Shown: positions 1-12,800 of the stretch, piece by piece | How the letters are laid out: every line of letters begins with the position of its first letter | Position numbering within the stretch: position 1 is the first letter of the stretch | Program-made: the position numbers and the translations under genes | Notes under the pieces: generated by a model | What the model saw: the letters and a program-made list of their open reading frames with translations, nothing else | Told to the model about the DNA's origin: nothing | Database searches by the model: none | Assembly (NCBI RefSeq): GCF_032884065.1 | Contig: NC_088880.1 | Coordinates: 30,283,298 to 30,347,297, forward strand | Length of the DNA: 64,000 nt | Source: Artemia franciscana | Lineage: Eukaryota; Arthropoda; Branchiopoda; Anostraca; Artemiidae | Direction: 5' to 3'

Positions 1-299
1 TGGCTCTTAGCTCTTCTTGCCTCGTCACAAGTGCCATATCAGCTCTTAGCTCTCGTTTCCATTTGTTTTGTTGTACTTTCCGCGTTTGTTTTTGGGTTCT
101 TGCTTTTTTCTTGATGATATTGTATTATTTGCGCTGAAGAAGAGAGGTGACTCGAAATATTTGCTTTCTGTGTTTTCTTCAGTTTTTTCATTTGGCCTTT
201 AAAACTCCATTTTTTATTGTTTTCTATCTTTATGTTTAATTTAATAGCTCCTGAAGCTGACCTGAAAAATGAAAGCTAATATCATTCTCAAAAAATTCT
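1..299. other. AT-rich stretch, nothing recognised
   Basis: No open frame of note, no splice-compatible exon and no similarity to the repeat families seen elsewhere in the window. Confidence 0.5.
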
Positions 300-1634
300 A
301 TCTCTGCTCTTTGACAACCTGGATACACTTATACTCTTTTTATTTATTTAAATTTTAAAAGTAGAAATAGTAATATTAGTAGTATCCCAAAAGTTTCAAC
401 TTAATTCCCCAATCGTTCTTGATATATTGCTGAGATGTCTTATTGTCAACAATTAAGGCAATGCCTTTTCATTTAGTTTAAAGTAACATTTAGTTACAAC
501 GAGTAGTAGTCCAATTACGTAATTGTGGGGGGATGGAATGCCCAATATCCCTAAAGACATAGTTGTTAGACCGTTTTACTATGCTTAAAAAATGGTTGTA
601 TCAAGATTTTAACTGGATGTGTTTGGAAAATGAATGGGTTTGAGAGAAGGACAGCTTGCCCTCCAGTCTTATTTTACTCTTAAAAAGGGCACCAGAACTT
701 TTAATTTTGAATCGCATTAGCTCCTTGAAAACTTTCAATTACATTTAGGGCTATTTTAGAATGGTATTGCCTATGATATTGCTTGTATACCCTTTAGAAA
801 ACCTGCACGCATATAGTTTTTTTCGTATAATTGAAACTCCTTCTAAACATTCCCTAAGAGTTCCACCAAGTACCCTTAGCGTCATTAGTTATAGTAGCTG
901 TAGTGGTAGTATTAAAAATATACATATAGTGCCTTCTGGCTAGTTCAAAATGCCCCACAACTTACCCTTAAACCTCTAACTGAATAATATAAGTTGATCT
1001 TCAGATATTGCTTTACCATCTTTTTGAAAGCCCACATGCTCATAGTTTATTTTGATTTAGCTCAACATTCGCCAATATATTCCCAAAAAGCTTCACATTA
1101 ATACCCTTATTTGCGCAGAAGCAATAGTTTTAGCAGTATAAGCAGCAATATGAACATAGCACCTTTAGTTTCTTCAACATCCCCATCAACACAAGCTAAA
1201 AAATCCAGCTTAATACCATCAACCGTTTCTGGAGCATTTCCGATGCGTCCGCTTGACAACCTGTGTGGGCATAGTGTGTTTCGAATTAGTTCCATACAAT
1301 TCCTATATACCCCAGATTTTCCGCCTAAGCTCTAGTAGCCGGAGTAGTAAAAGAAGTAGTAATAATAGTAACAATAGTAGTAGTATGAGTAGATGCAATA
1401 GCATTAGGATGCAAATATTTTCTTTTACTTAGTTCAACATCCCTCACAACCAGCCTTGTTAGTATCAACTTCACACATCAAACTATTCCTAAATTATTGT
1501 TGTTACACCCTATTGACAACCTGCATAAAGACGGCGTGTTGTGATTCAGTCCTCTCCCCCTCAAAATTCCTTGATAATTTAACCTTCATTACCTTAGGCG
1601 CAGTTGTAATAGCAGTTACAGTTGTAGTATTGAT
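300..1634. repeat. Family C degenerate tandem array (left part)
   Basis: Units of roughly 250-300 bp recur here. Each has a TTGACAACCTG-like block, a TTTTGATT..GTTCAACAT block, a proline- and serine-like CCCAA..TTCTTGAGATAT block and runs of GTAGTA or AATAGTAGT triplets. Examples lie near 315, 790, 1040, 1255 and 1510. The same unit returns at 4580-5225 and once near 9240-9400. The short open frames inside it are not conserved between units and are not taken as genes. The array appears interrupted by the family A elements that follow. Confidence 0.55.
545..750 (+). repeat. Family B fragment
   Basis: Shares the order of blocks seen in the 5.2-6.9 kb array: an ACATAGTT..GACC..TTTACTATG block, an AAAATGG..TTTTAA..GGATGTGTTTGG block, GCCCTCCA, then CTCTTAAAAAGGGCACCAGAACTTTT. 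It lies inside the family C array. Confidence 0.5.
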
Positions 1635-3275
1635 ATTGCTAGTAATTAAACCGAAAGTAAAACAAGTTTTTTTAAATGAAAGTAAGGAGCGTTTTAGTTT
1701 GACTCTTTTTCTTAACTCTACATTTTAAAACAGTAAAAAAAAACTTTAGCGTAAAGAGCGGGGGGTTGAGGAGGAAAAGCCTCTTTCAAATACGGAGTAA
1801 TTTCTGTTCGTTTTAAGTTTTAATGTCGCTCCTTACTTTCATTTAAAAAAACTTGTTTTTATTTGTTTAATTTCTGGACGTTTTTGAATTAATGCATGGT
1901 TTTATCTTGGCTCTCCGCACATAAATAAATAAAACGAAATGTGCATATTAATTTTTTGGGGCTAAATGGCTTTTTCATAGTTTTAATCGGAAGATTTTGA
2001 GAAATAGGAGCGAGGGAGGAGGCCTAGTTGCCCTCCAAATTTTTGATTACTTAAAAAGCCAACTATAACTTATGATTTTTTACGAACGTTTTCATAAGCA
2101 AAAAATATACGTAACTTACGAATTAAATTACGTAGCGAACTTCTATATTCGTATGTTTTTATTGCGTATATGAGGGGGCTCACCCCTCGTTGATACCTCA
2201 CTCTTCACACTAAAGCTTAAATTTTGTCCTAATTCCTTAAGAATGACCCCTGAATCACAAAGGCCGTAGAATAAATAGTTGAAATTACTAAAAATACTTT
2301 ACCGTAAAGAGCGAGGTATTACGAGGAGGTAAACCCCTCATATGCGTAATAATTTCTGTTCGTTTTAAGTTTTAATGCTGCTTCTCACTTTCAGTAGAAA
2401 AAACTTTTCATATTTATTTTTTCATTATTTTTTTAAATAATGCTAGAAAATCCTGCGCCCCTTCCATTGAAAGTCTCTTCCCCCATGAGAAGTTCCTCCA
2501 TGGAAAGATCCTCCCCGGTAATCCTCCCCCCTCAAATATCCCCCCAACCAAAAAATCCCCTTGAAAACGTCTGTACGCTTCCCAGTAACCATTACTATAT
2601 GCAAACACAGGTCAAAGTTCGTAACTTGCAGCCCCTCCCACGGGGACTGCGGGGGAGTAAGTCGTCCCAAAGACATAGTTATTGGGTTGTTCGACTATGG
2701 TGAATAAAATGGCTAACTCAGAATTTTAATCCAGGGATTTTGGAGAAAAAATGAGCGTGGGAGGGGGCCTAGGTGCCCTCCAATTTTTTGGTCACATAAA
2801 AAGGGAACTAGAACTTTTAATTTCCATTAGAATTAGCCCTTTCGTGACAACCTAGAACCACTGAGACGATACGATCACCCCTGGGAAAAAATACAAAAAA
2901 TACAAAAAAAACAAATAAACACGCATCCGTGATTTGTCTTCTGGCAAAAAATACGAAATTCCACATTTTTATAGATAGGGGCTTGAAACTTCTACAAGAA
3001 GGTGCTTTGATACGCTGAATCTGATGGTGTGATTTTCGTTAAGATCGTATGTCTTTCAGGGGGTGTTCCCCCCTATTTTCTAAAATGAGGCAAATTTTCT
3101 CAGGCTCGTAACTGATGGGTAAGACTAATCTTGATTAAACTTATATATTTAAAATCAGCATTAAAATACCATTCTTTTGATGTAACTACTGGTGCCAAAA
3201 TTTCATTTTTAGAGTTTCGGTTACTATTGAGCCTGGTCGCTCCTTACTACAGTTCGTTACCACGAACTGTTTGAT
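1635..3275 (+). repeat. Family A modular hairpin element, copy 1
   Basis: Starts with a fold-back module (about 1640-1860): AAGTAAGGAGCG on one side and CGCTCCTTACTTTCATTT on the other, around a CTTTAGCGTAAAGAGC arm near 1743. A second module follows with CTTTACCGTAAAGAGCGAGG near 2300. The body carries the block GCAGCCCCTCCCACGGGGAC near 2627, AAAAAGGGAACTAGAACTTTTAA near 2800 and GATACGCTGAATCTGATGG near 3008. It ends in a 22-bp palindrome at 3249-3270 (arms ACAGTTCGT and ACGAACTGT). No long open frame is conserved, so the element is judged non-coding and non-autonomous. Orientation is named by the palindrome being at the right end. Confidence 0.75.
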
Positions 3276-3314
3276 ATTTTTGAATAGCGGTACTTCTACT
3301 AGCAGCAGCAATGT

Positions 3315-3808
3315 TCAAGTTTTGCCTTTTGGTCAGTAGAACTTCCGTCTCATCAAGTCCTGTACGTTTCAATTTAATATTAAATAAAAAAAACAAGTTT
3401 TTTTCTAAATGAAAGTAAGGCTCAACATTAAAACTTAAAACGAACAGAAATTACTCCGTGTATGAAAGGGGTTTGTTCCCTCCTCAACGTCCGGCTCTTT
3501 ACGCTAAAGCTTGACTCTTTCTCTCAATTCTACTTTATAAAACAGTAAATAACTTTAGCGTAAAGAGCAAAATTTTGCCTTTTGGTCAGTAGAACTTTCC
3601 TCTCATCAAGTCCTGGACGTTTCAGCTTAATCTTAAATAAAAAAAACAAGTTTTTTTAAATGAAAGTAAGGCTCAACATTAAAACTTAAAACGAACAGAA
3701 ATTACTCCGTGTATGAAAGGGGTTTGTTCCCTCCTCAACGTCCGGCTCTTTACGCTAAAGCTTGACTCTTTCTCTCAATTCTACTTTATAAAACAGTAAA
3801 TAACTTTA
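3315..3808 (+). repeat. About 250-bp direct duplication containing a family A module
   Basis: The block beginning TTTTGCCTTTTGGTCAGTAG occurs at about 3321 and again at about 3571. Each time it is followed by a stretch that runs through AACAAGTTTTTTT, AAATGAAAGTAAGG, ACGAACAGAAATTACTCCG and TTTACGCTAAAGC. The two copies differ at only a few positions by eye, so the duplication looks fairly recent. The first copy ends in an intact CTTTAGCGTAAAGAGC arm. Confidence 0.75.
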
Positions 3809-3839
3809 AACACATAAATAATTAAAACAAGATTTGCAT

Positions 3840-4578
3840 ATTAATTAATTGCTATTAATCGGAAGATTTTGAGAAAAAAAAGAGTGAGGGAGGAGGCCTA
3901 GTTCCCCTCCAATTTTTGATTACTTAAAAAGGCAACTAGAACTTTTAATTTATTACAAACATTTTCATAGGTAAAAATTATACGTAACTTACGAATTAAC
4001 TTACGTAACGAATATTTAACATATAATACTTTAAAAAAATAATTATTAGGTTTTTCGACTATGGTGAATAAAATGGCTATCTCAGGATTTGACCCGGCGA
4101 CTTTTGGGGAAAAACGAGCTTGGAGGGGGCCTAGGTGCCCTCCAGTTTTTTTGGTCACTTAAAAAGGGCACTAGAACTTTTAATTTCCGTTTGAATGAGC
4201 CCTTTTGCGACATTCTAGGACCACTCAGTCGATACGATCACCCCTTGGAAAAAAAAACAAATAAAAAAAAAAAAACGAATAAACACGCATCCGTAATCTG
4301 TCTTCTGGCAAAAAATGTGAACTTTAACATTTTTGTAGATAGGCGCTTGAAACTCCTAAAACAAGGTTCTCTGATACGCTGAATCTGATGGCGTGATTTT
4401 TGTTAAGATTGTATGACTTTTAGGGGGTGTTTCTCCCTATTTTCTAAAATGAGGGAAATTTTCTCAGGCTTGTAACTTTTGATAGGTATAACTGATCTTG
4501 ATTAAACTTATATATTTAAAATCAGCATTAAAATGTTATTTTTTTATGTGACTATTGGTATCAGAATTCGATTTTTAG
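3840..4578 (+). repeat. Family A element, copy 2 (partial)
   Basis: Follows the same block order as copy 1: GGAAGATTTTGAG, GCCCTCCA, TTAAAAAGGGCACTAGAAC, GATACGATCACCCC, GATACGCTGAATCTGATGG and TTTCTCAGGCTTGTAAC. It ends in AACTGTTTGACAA without the full terminal palindrome, and it lacks the middle hairpin module. It is a deleted or decayed copy. Confidence 0.65.
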
Positions 4579-5225
4579 AGTTTCTCTAAACTAACTGTTT
4601 GACAATAAGCCATTGCTATGACATTGCTAATAGGTGCTTTTCATAAACTGTATGTTCGTATACTTCTTGAAATTTTCATCTCAATGCTCTTAGACTTACC
4701 AGTAGTTGTAATAGGAGTATTAGCAGTAGTAGTAGTATTAAACGTAGCGGTAACAGTGGAATTAGCAGTAATGTGTATATATTGCCTTTTTCTGAGATGA
4801 TCTTCCCCTTTAAGCATTCTCTGAAAGTCCCTACTTAATACCCAAATCAATTCTTGAGATACGCTATTTTTACGATGTGCATGCACATAACGTCTTTTAT
4901 TTTTTTCAAATTTTCCCTCAATACTGTAAAGTTGTGTGGTAGGAGTGGTGGAAGCTGTAGTAGTATTTGTAGCATACAAATATTGCGCTTTTGATCATCT
5001 TCCTTGTCCTTTCCTGAATTTTCCAAATTAATATACTCAGTTACTCCTGTGTTGCACGCTTTTGACAATCCGCATACACATAACATGTTTTGATTTTGTT
5101 AAACACTCCCCTCAACCTTCTCTAAAAGGCTCTCCTGAATATCCTTCGTCTTTTTGGGAAGTACAGTAGTACAGTGTTACCTTTCTTAATAACAAATTGT
5201 AAGTGTAAACAATGAACGAATTACC
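4579..5225. repeat. Family C degenerate tandem array (right part)
   Basis: At least three diverged units of the 300-1634 array (blocks at about 4600, 4830 and 5065) with the GTAGTAGTA and TTCTTGA(G)ATA blocks. The two array halves flank the family A copies, which suggests that family A inserted into a pre-existing array. Confidence 0.5.
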
Positions 5226-5229
5226 TATC

Positions 5230-6900
5230 TTACAACCTTTGTCCCAAGGACTGTGGGGAGGTAGACATCCCATAAGACATAATTACTGGACCTTTCAACA
5301 ATGTTGAACAAAATAGTTCTCTAAAATTTTGATCGGATGTGTCTTTGGAAATGATGGGCTTAGGAGAACTAATTGCCCTCCATCCACTTTTGACTCTTAA
5401 AAAGGGCTCTAAACCTTCCGACTTCCAATGAAATGAGCTCCATTCAATCCAAAGTTTATATGACACTCGTTGCATAAAACTTTATATTTTCTGGGGCATA
5501 ACTTACAAACCTTACCCATGTGCTCAGGGGTATTGTGTCCTCCCTTAAGACATTTCTGTATGATTTTTGGACTATTTGTAACAAAATGGTTATCTCACGA
5601 TTTTAATTGTATAATACGTTTTAGGAAAAGAGAAAGGGGAAGCTTAGGTCAGGAAGGGGGAAGCTAGCTGCTTTCCATCATGTTTGACTCTTAACAGGAA
5701 ACTGGAACTATACATTTCCAATCGAATGAGCCTCTTCTAAAGTTCGACGATTACCCGTTCCATAAAAACCTTATTTACCCCAAGGGCAAAGCTTGCAACC
5801 CTTACCCCCAGACTCTGGGGGATTCTGTCAACCCCAAAGGCATTGTTATATGATCTTTTGATTATTGTTGAGCAAATTGCTATCTCAAACTTCTATCGGA
5901 TGCATTTGGGGATACTACGACGGGGGAGGGGGTGGCTGCCATCGATCATTTTGACTCTTAAAAAGGGCACTAGAACATATGATCTCCAAACCAATTAGCC
6001 CACTCCGGAGTTGGTACGACCACCCTTTCCATATAAACCTTATACACCCTTTGGGCATAGCTTACAACCCTTGCGTGAGGACTGGGAGGGGGGAGAGGTG
6101 GTCATCCTTAAAGACATAATTTCCAGACCTTTCAACTACGTTGAACAAAATGGCTATCATAGAATTTTGATTAGGTGTGTTCTGAGAATGGATGGGCGTG
6201 GTGGGTCTTGTTGCTTTCCAATCACTTTTGACTATAAAAAGTGCACTAGTCCTTTCAATTTCCAATCGATTGAGCCCTTTTCGAAGTTTCTACGACAACA
6301 AATAGCCATCTCAAAATTTCTATCAGATGCATTTAAGAAAATACTAGATGCGGGGGGGGGGGGACCTCCGATCACTTTCAACTATGAAAAAGAGAACTAG
6401 CTTTTTCAATTTCCAATCGAATGAGCCCTGTTCGAAGTTCCTACGACAAAAAATGGACATCGCTAGATACATTATGGGAAAGTAAATGATGTAGGGAGGG
6501 GAGTCATCTGCCCACCAAACACTTTGAATCTTAAATAGGGCACTAGAACTTCAGATTACCAATCCAATGAGCCCCCTTCAAAGCTCCTATGACCACTCTT
6601 GATATAAAGACCTTATATGCCCCCAGGGCATAATGTACAACCTATGCCCTGAGGGATGGGGGGGGTTGTCATCCCCCAAAACATAATTTATGGACTTTTC
6701 AACTACGTTGAACAAAATAGCTATCATAAAATTTTGATTGGATGTGTTTGGTAAAATGGTTGGCGCGGGAGGTGGGCCAGTTGACTTCCAACTACTTTCG
6801 ACTACTAAAAACAGGGCACTAGCCATTTAAATTTCCAGTCAAATGAGTTCTTTTTAAAGTTTGTACGACAACTCTTTCGACACGGAAAGCCCTGGTCTAA
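5230..6900 (+). repeat. Family B degenerate tandem array, about 6-7 units
   Basis: Units of roughly 250-300 bp each run through CAACC..TTGTCCCAAGGACT, a GACATAATT..GACCTTTCAAC block, TTGAACAAAATGGCTATC, GCCCTCCA or equivalent, CTCTTAAAAAGGGCACTAGAAC and CCAATCGAATGAGCC. Units start near 5235, 5505, 5800, 6055, 6310, 6480 and 6630. The block order resembles the central part of family A, so B and A are probably related. Open frames within the array shift from unit to unit and are not taken as genes. Confidence 0.6.
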
Positions 6901-8110
6901 GACGAAAAAAAAGTAAATGAACAATACATTGTGCCCACATCGCTCTTTACTGATGCAGCGCTATTCCGCTGCCTATGATAAACTATCTGTGTTTAATGGG
7001 TAATTACATGAATCCGGATCGTTGTCCTTGGAGCTACAGGGTTTGCTTCGAAATCGGTGGCATTTTGAGCAAAATTTGGGGAAAATGGCCATAACAAATT
7101 TTCTGTATACTGCTATGGGAGTCACAAGGCTACAGGGAAACAAGGAGGCAATAAATGCATGTACTAAGGCTATCTGCTCCTCAAGAGGGCATTAGGACGT
7201 TCAATTTCCTGTTGGACAAAACCCCTCCCATGTTCTTACAGCTGGGCCCCTTATGCAAAGTGGTTGGAGAAAAGACAGCGAAAATGAAAAAAAATAATAT
7301 ATCGGAGGCACATGTCTCATTACTAAGGCACGCTAGTGAATCAACTTTGATATGTAGAACTTATCAAATGTACAAACTGTCAACATACTAGCAAAAAGCT
7401 AGTTTCTTGGGCTTTTTATGGTGGGCCTTGCTTTGTTCGGCTGTCAGCTCAGACTTTTGCCCTTCGTGAATGGACGTCATGCATTGCCAATGAATCATTT
7501 CCTTTTCGTAGACATTTTATATATTTTTCAATTCTACTATGTTTTCAAAAAGAAAACAAGGCCGGTATTTCAAATAGTTTTAACTACAGTAAAATTCCAA
7601 AATCTATAATGTCTGTTCCACAGTTTTCACCTCAATGGTTTTCTAAATATATATTTCAAACCTGTCGAAATTGAATGGAAACCCGCCGTTAATTTTTATT
7701 TTATTTTTTATTGGTCCCTAAACACTTATACTCAACACTTATACTTACTGATAGGTCTCTAAAAATAAAGACTAATTTAAGAAAAAACATACGATATTTT
7801 TGGCCTTTGAATTTTTTTTGTTTAGTTTATATGAAAAGCTGAATTATTTTTTCTAGGCAACCAGAGTATTCCATCCGTTTAATTGGGGCATCGATACTGA
7901 AAGATTTCAATTACATGAACGGGTAAGACGGAAACAAAATTCCATTTTACACCATTTTTCAAGGTTTAAATGCAAGAATTGTACAATCTTGGTCTTGGTC
8001 CAGTCAAAGTCATTTTCAAAGCCCTAAAAACCCTTGTTATTGTTCATTAGCTTAGTTAATAATTTTCCCGTTTATTTTTTCTTCGATATTAAACAATAAG
8101 CCTTAAAAAA
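6901..8110. other. Intergenic stretch with a diverged family B segment
   Basis: A segment near 6880-7345 (GTCTAAGACG, GCGCTATTCCGCTGCCTATGA and a GGGCATTAGGACGTTCAATT block) has counterparts at 33550-33620 and 9530-9815. From about 7400 to 8110 I see only AT-rich sequence with no supportable gene. Confidence 0.4.
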
Positions 8111-8119
8111 GTCTTTATT

Positions 8120-8638
8120 TTGGGAGTAGATAACTTCGAAGACCAAACTGCCTTTCCATGACGAAAGTAAAACAGTTCAAAATAGGGATGAAACCTTTTG
8201 ATTGACAGTGAACAGATATAAAAATTTTTAACTGGATATTTCGAACACATATACAGTGTTCATCATCAGCAGTAAAATATTTTTGTTGATTTATAACATT
8301 TGCGTGTCTCTTATGGGTGTTAATATATTTAGACACCTCCTTGGTCACATTATCCCAATATACTCGACGTAGATAACTTCGAAGACCACACTGCCTTTCC
8401 ATGACGATAGTAATACAGTTCAAAATAGGGATGAAACCTTTTAATCGACAGCGAACAGATAAAAAATTTATTAACTGGATATTTCGAACACATATACAGT
8501 GTTCATCATCAGCAGTAAAAATCTGATGATAAAACTTTTGAGTTTTACTGCTGATGATGAACACTTTATATGTGTTCGAATCGCTGTCGATTAAAAGGTT
8601 TCATCCCTATTTTGAACTGTATTACTTTCGTTATTTTG
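8120..8638. repeat. Family E fold-back element, three copies (two direct, one inverted)
   Basis: Two direct copies on the minus strand (about 8125-8275 and 8368-8522) begin GTAGATAACTTCGAAGACCA and end in CATCATCAGCAGTAAAA. A third, inverted copy at about 8543-8633 runs CTGCTGATGATGAACAC to CCCTATTTTGAACTG. Read on the element's own strand, each contains CTGATGA, a GAACAC/GTGTTC stem and GAA. In the inverted copy the motif is cut short after GAA. A minus-strand open frame of 149 codons spans the copies, but it only reflects the repeat and has no recognisable domain. Confidence 0.75.
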
Positions 8639-9230
8639 GGTGATGATACTAAAGGATTTTCTGCGTGTCTAAGGTTTTGATGTTGGCTTAATAATCTTTT
8701 TTAGACCGAATGAAGGTTAAAAAATGTGTAAAAATAGAAAAAAATAATTATGCCAATTCATGACACCACAATCAAAGAAATTTATTTTTTCTTTGATTTT
8801 CATGGTTTTTTTTTAAACCAATCTGCGAAAGATGAATTATGTCTTCATTCGCTTGACCAAGTGGGCTTCTTGTGGTGTAAAATACCTTGTACGGTTGAGT
8901 AAAAAGGAGAAAATAAAATGTTTAGGCCCAGTTTAAGGTGTTTGATATAATTAAATCTTATAATATTTTTCTGCACTTGGGTTTACCTAGTCCTGACGAC
9001 CTGCCCTGTAGGTTTCAAGCCTATGAGAAAAAAAAATCTTGGTCCCACTTTCTGCTATCCCCAATCAATGCAACCAAAACCAGTTCCGATTTCATTTTCA
9101 CTTATTTGAAGTCCGATTGCTAAAAGTACCCAGAAATCTTAACTGCAAGTCATAAGACGTACGCAAGATATGGGAAATCTGTTATAACCATAAGAAGTGT
9201 ATAACCAAGAAGTGTTTTTTGATGGACTTG
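8639..9230. other. AT-rich stretch, nothing recognised
   Basis: No repeat family or exon-like reading frame recognised. Confidence 0.4.
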
Positions 9231-9814
9231 TAAACCCTCTGTCCAAGTTGACATTCGAGTTCAGATGCCTCCCCAACACTTCCTAAAAGTTTTAATTCGA
9301 TTCCCTAAGCCATTCCTGAGATATTTTGCAAACTAGGGTGCACACAACATCTTTAATTTACTAAGTGCGCCTTGTAATTTCAGGAGTGCACCCTAGGGTA
9401 ACTCCAGAAATTGGCTGAAAAAACCACCTCAAAGAATTATTCCAAGCTGATCGGAATATCAGGACCAAATATACATGCCTTTTCTTGAAAAAAATTTCTG
9501 TCAACAGCGGGATGTTTAATCAAAATTTGTACAAAATACCAAATTTTGACATGATGCCAAGGGGTGATGTGGGGTTACGAGGATACATGGGAGCAAAACG
9601 AATATAAGCGGGAACTGGTTAATCTCCTATTACTCTTGCCTCTTATAAATAGCGCTTGAATTTTTACTCTCCGACCGGATGGGTACCCTTCCTAGCTTTT
9701 GCGATCGGGCCTTTTACGCGAAGTTGTTGGGAAAATATTATATCAAAAGGAAAAATAATATGTTGGATGCATATGGCCTCTTAATAAGGCAACGTTAGTG
9801 AATTTCCTGTAATA
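9231..9814. repeat. Decayed family C and family B-like sequence
   Basis: About 9290-9400 resembles a family C unit (TTAATTCGATTCCCTAAGCC, then TTCCTGAGATATT). About 9640-9810 resembles the segment at 7180-7345 (AGCTTTTGCGATCGGGCC, GAAGTTGTTGGGAAAA, CTAGTGAAT-like end). Both are heavily diverged. Confidence 0.35.
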
Positions 9815-9815
9815 T

Positions 9816-12800
9816 ATCAAACAGTTCGTGGTAACGAACTGTAGTAAAGAGCGACCCGGCTCAATAGTAACCAAAACTCTAAAAAACGGAATTTTGATAC
9901 CAATAAGTTAGATCAAAAGAATCGCATTTTAATGCTGACTCTAAAAATATAAGTTTTAGCAAATTTAGTCTTACCCATAAAAAGTTACGAGCCTGAGAAA
10001 ATTTGCCCTATTTTAGAAAATAGGGGGAGACACCCCCTAAAAGTCATAGAATCTTAACGAAAATCACATCATTAGATTCAGCGTATCAGAGAGCCCTACT
10101 GTGCAAATTCCAAGCTCCTATCTACAAAGTGTGGAATTTTGTATTTTTTGCCAGAAGACAAATCACGGGTGCGTGTTTATTTGTTTGTTTGTTTTTTGTT
10201 GTTTTTTGGTTTGTTTTTCTTTTTTCCAGGGGTTGTCGTATCGACCCAGTGGTCCTAGAATTTTGTGAGAAGGCTCATTCGAACTGAAATGAAAAGTTCT
10301 AGTGCCCTTTTTAAGTGACCAAAAAAATTGGAGGGCACTTAGGCCCCCTCCCACACTCATTCTTTTCCCAAAGTCATCGGATCAACATTCTGAGATAGAT
10401 ATTTTATTCAGCATATTCGAAAAACCTTATAAGTATGTCTTTGGGGACGACTTACTCCCCCACAGTCCCCGTGGGAGGGGCTGCAAGTTACAAATGTTGA
10501 CCAGTGTTTGCATATAGTATTGGTTATTGGGAAGTTTACAGACGTTTTCAGGGGGATTTTCTGGTTGGGAGGGGGATTGAGAAGAGGAGGCTATGTGGGG
10601 GAAACTTTCCATGGAGGAATTTGTCATGGGGGAAGAAGATTTCCATAAAGGGGACGCAGCATTTTCTAGCATTATTTAAAAAAATAATGAAAAAATAAAT
10701 ATGAAAAAGTTTTTTCAACTGAAAGTAAGGAGTAGCATTAAAACTTAAAATGAACAGAAAAAATTACGCATATAAGGGATTCACCTCCTCCTAATTCCTC
10801 ACTCATTACGCTAAATTATTTTTAGTAATTTCGACTATTTATTCTATGGCCTTTGTGATTCAGGGGACAAAATTTAAGCTTTAGTGCAAAGAGCGAGGTA
10901 TTGACGAGTGGGCGAACCCTCTCATATCCGTATTAAAAACATACGAATATAGAAGTTTGTTACGTAAGCTAATTCGTAAGCTACGGATATCTTTTACTAA
11001 TGAAAACATTCGTAAAAACTAAAAGTTCTAGTTGCCTTTTTAAGTACCCAAAAAATTGGAGAGCAACTAGGCTTCCTCCCCCTCCTTTTTTCTCAAAATC
11101 ATTCGATCAAAACTATGGGTAAGCCATTTAGCCAAATAAATAAATATGCAAATTTCACTTTAATTATTCATCTGCGGAGAGCCAAAATCAAAACATGGAT
11201 TAACTAAAAAACGTTCAGAAATTAAATACAAAAAAAAAGCTTTTTAAACTGAAAGTAAGGAGCGACCTTAAAACTTAAAACGAACAGAAATTACCCGTAT
11301 ATGAAAGGGGCTGCTCCCTCGTCAACGCCCTGCTCTTTACGCTAAAGTTTTTACTGTTTTAAAAAGTAGAGTTGAGAGAAAGAGTCAAACTTTAGCGCAA
11401 AGAGCAGGGCGTTGAGGTTTGTCGAGGTTTCAAGTTTCTATCTGCAAAAATGTGGAATTTTATATTTATTCCCCAGCAGAAAGATCGCGGATGAGTGTTT
11501 ATTTGTTGTTTTTTTATTTTTCCCAGGGGTGTTTGTTTCAACCCGGTGATCCTAGAATGTCGCAAGGGGGCTCATTCGAACGGAAATCAAAAGTTCTAAT
11601 GCCCCTTTTAAGTGATCAAAAAATTGATCATTTTGCTCAAAATAGTCGAAAAATCTAGTAACTCTGTCTTATAGAACGACTTAAACCCCCACAGTCCTCA
11701 AGGGAAGGGTTATTGGGAAGTATACAGACATTTTCAGAAGGATCTTTTCTGGTGGTCGGGGGTAGGGGGAGAGGGTTATATGGGAGGATCTCTCATGGAG
11801 GAATTCTCCATGGGGGAAGAGATTTCCAAGCACTATTTAAATAACGATCAGAAATTAAATTGAAAAAACAAGTTTTCTCAACTGAAAGTAAGGAGCAGCA
11901 ATAAAACTTGAGACCAGCCAAAATTATTACGGAAATGAGGGGATTCACTCCCTTGTCAATATCTCGCTCTTTACGGTAAAGTATTTCTACTAATTTAAAA
12001 AGAGCTATTTATTCTAATTAAACGGCTTTTGGGATTCGGGGGGCATTCTTAAGGAATTGGAACAAAATTTGAACTTTAGAGTAAAGAGCGAGGTATTGAC
12101 GAGATGGCAAACATTTTATTACGCATATGAGGGAGTTTCTTCCCTTCGTCAGTACCTCGCTCTTTACGCTAAAGTTAGAACTTTGCTAAATAATGGCCGA
12201 TATCAATGATAATTCGTTTATGTTATTTTTCGGCCAATCTTAACATTTGATATTATCTTAGCATATTCTTAACTATGATTTTTATGCGATAATAAACCAA
12301 AGATTTTGTATTTTTTTGGCTTGTGGTTGTTATTAAATATAAAAAAACAAGATTTTACAACTGAAAATAAGGAACAACATTAAAAAATGATACGAATAGA
12401 AGTTATTGCGTATATAAGGGGATTGCCGCTTCCTCAGTACCTCAATCTTTACGCTAATGTTTGACATTTTGTTCAAATTATTTAAGAATGACTCCTGACG
12501 CCAAAGGACCGTTTAATTAGATTAATAAGCTTTTTATAAATTCACAAACGTTTTAGCGTAAAGAGCGATGTACTGAGGAGGAAAAAGCTCTTTCATATAT
12601 ATAATAACAACCAAAAGAAAAATCAGAGAAAATTGCAGTTTAAACAGTTCGTGGTAACGAACTGTAAGTAAGGAGTGACCCAGCTCAAAAGCTACCAAGA
12701 AATTCTAAAAAAACGGTTCAAAAAAATGGATACCAATAGATTTTGATACCAATAGATCAAACAGTTCGTGGTAAAAAACTGTAGTAACGAGCGACCCGGC

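Noticed and set aside
4641-4979. 112-codon minus-strand Thr/Ser-rich frame
   Set aside because: The Thr-rich runs come from GTAGTAGTA triplets of the family C array. The frame is not kept in other units.
8115-8564. 149-codon minus-strand open frame with an internal protein-level repeat
   Set aside because: The protein repeat is just the family E DNA repeat read through. Other copies of the element do not keep the frame.
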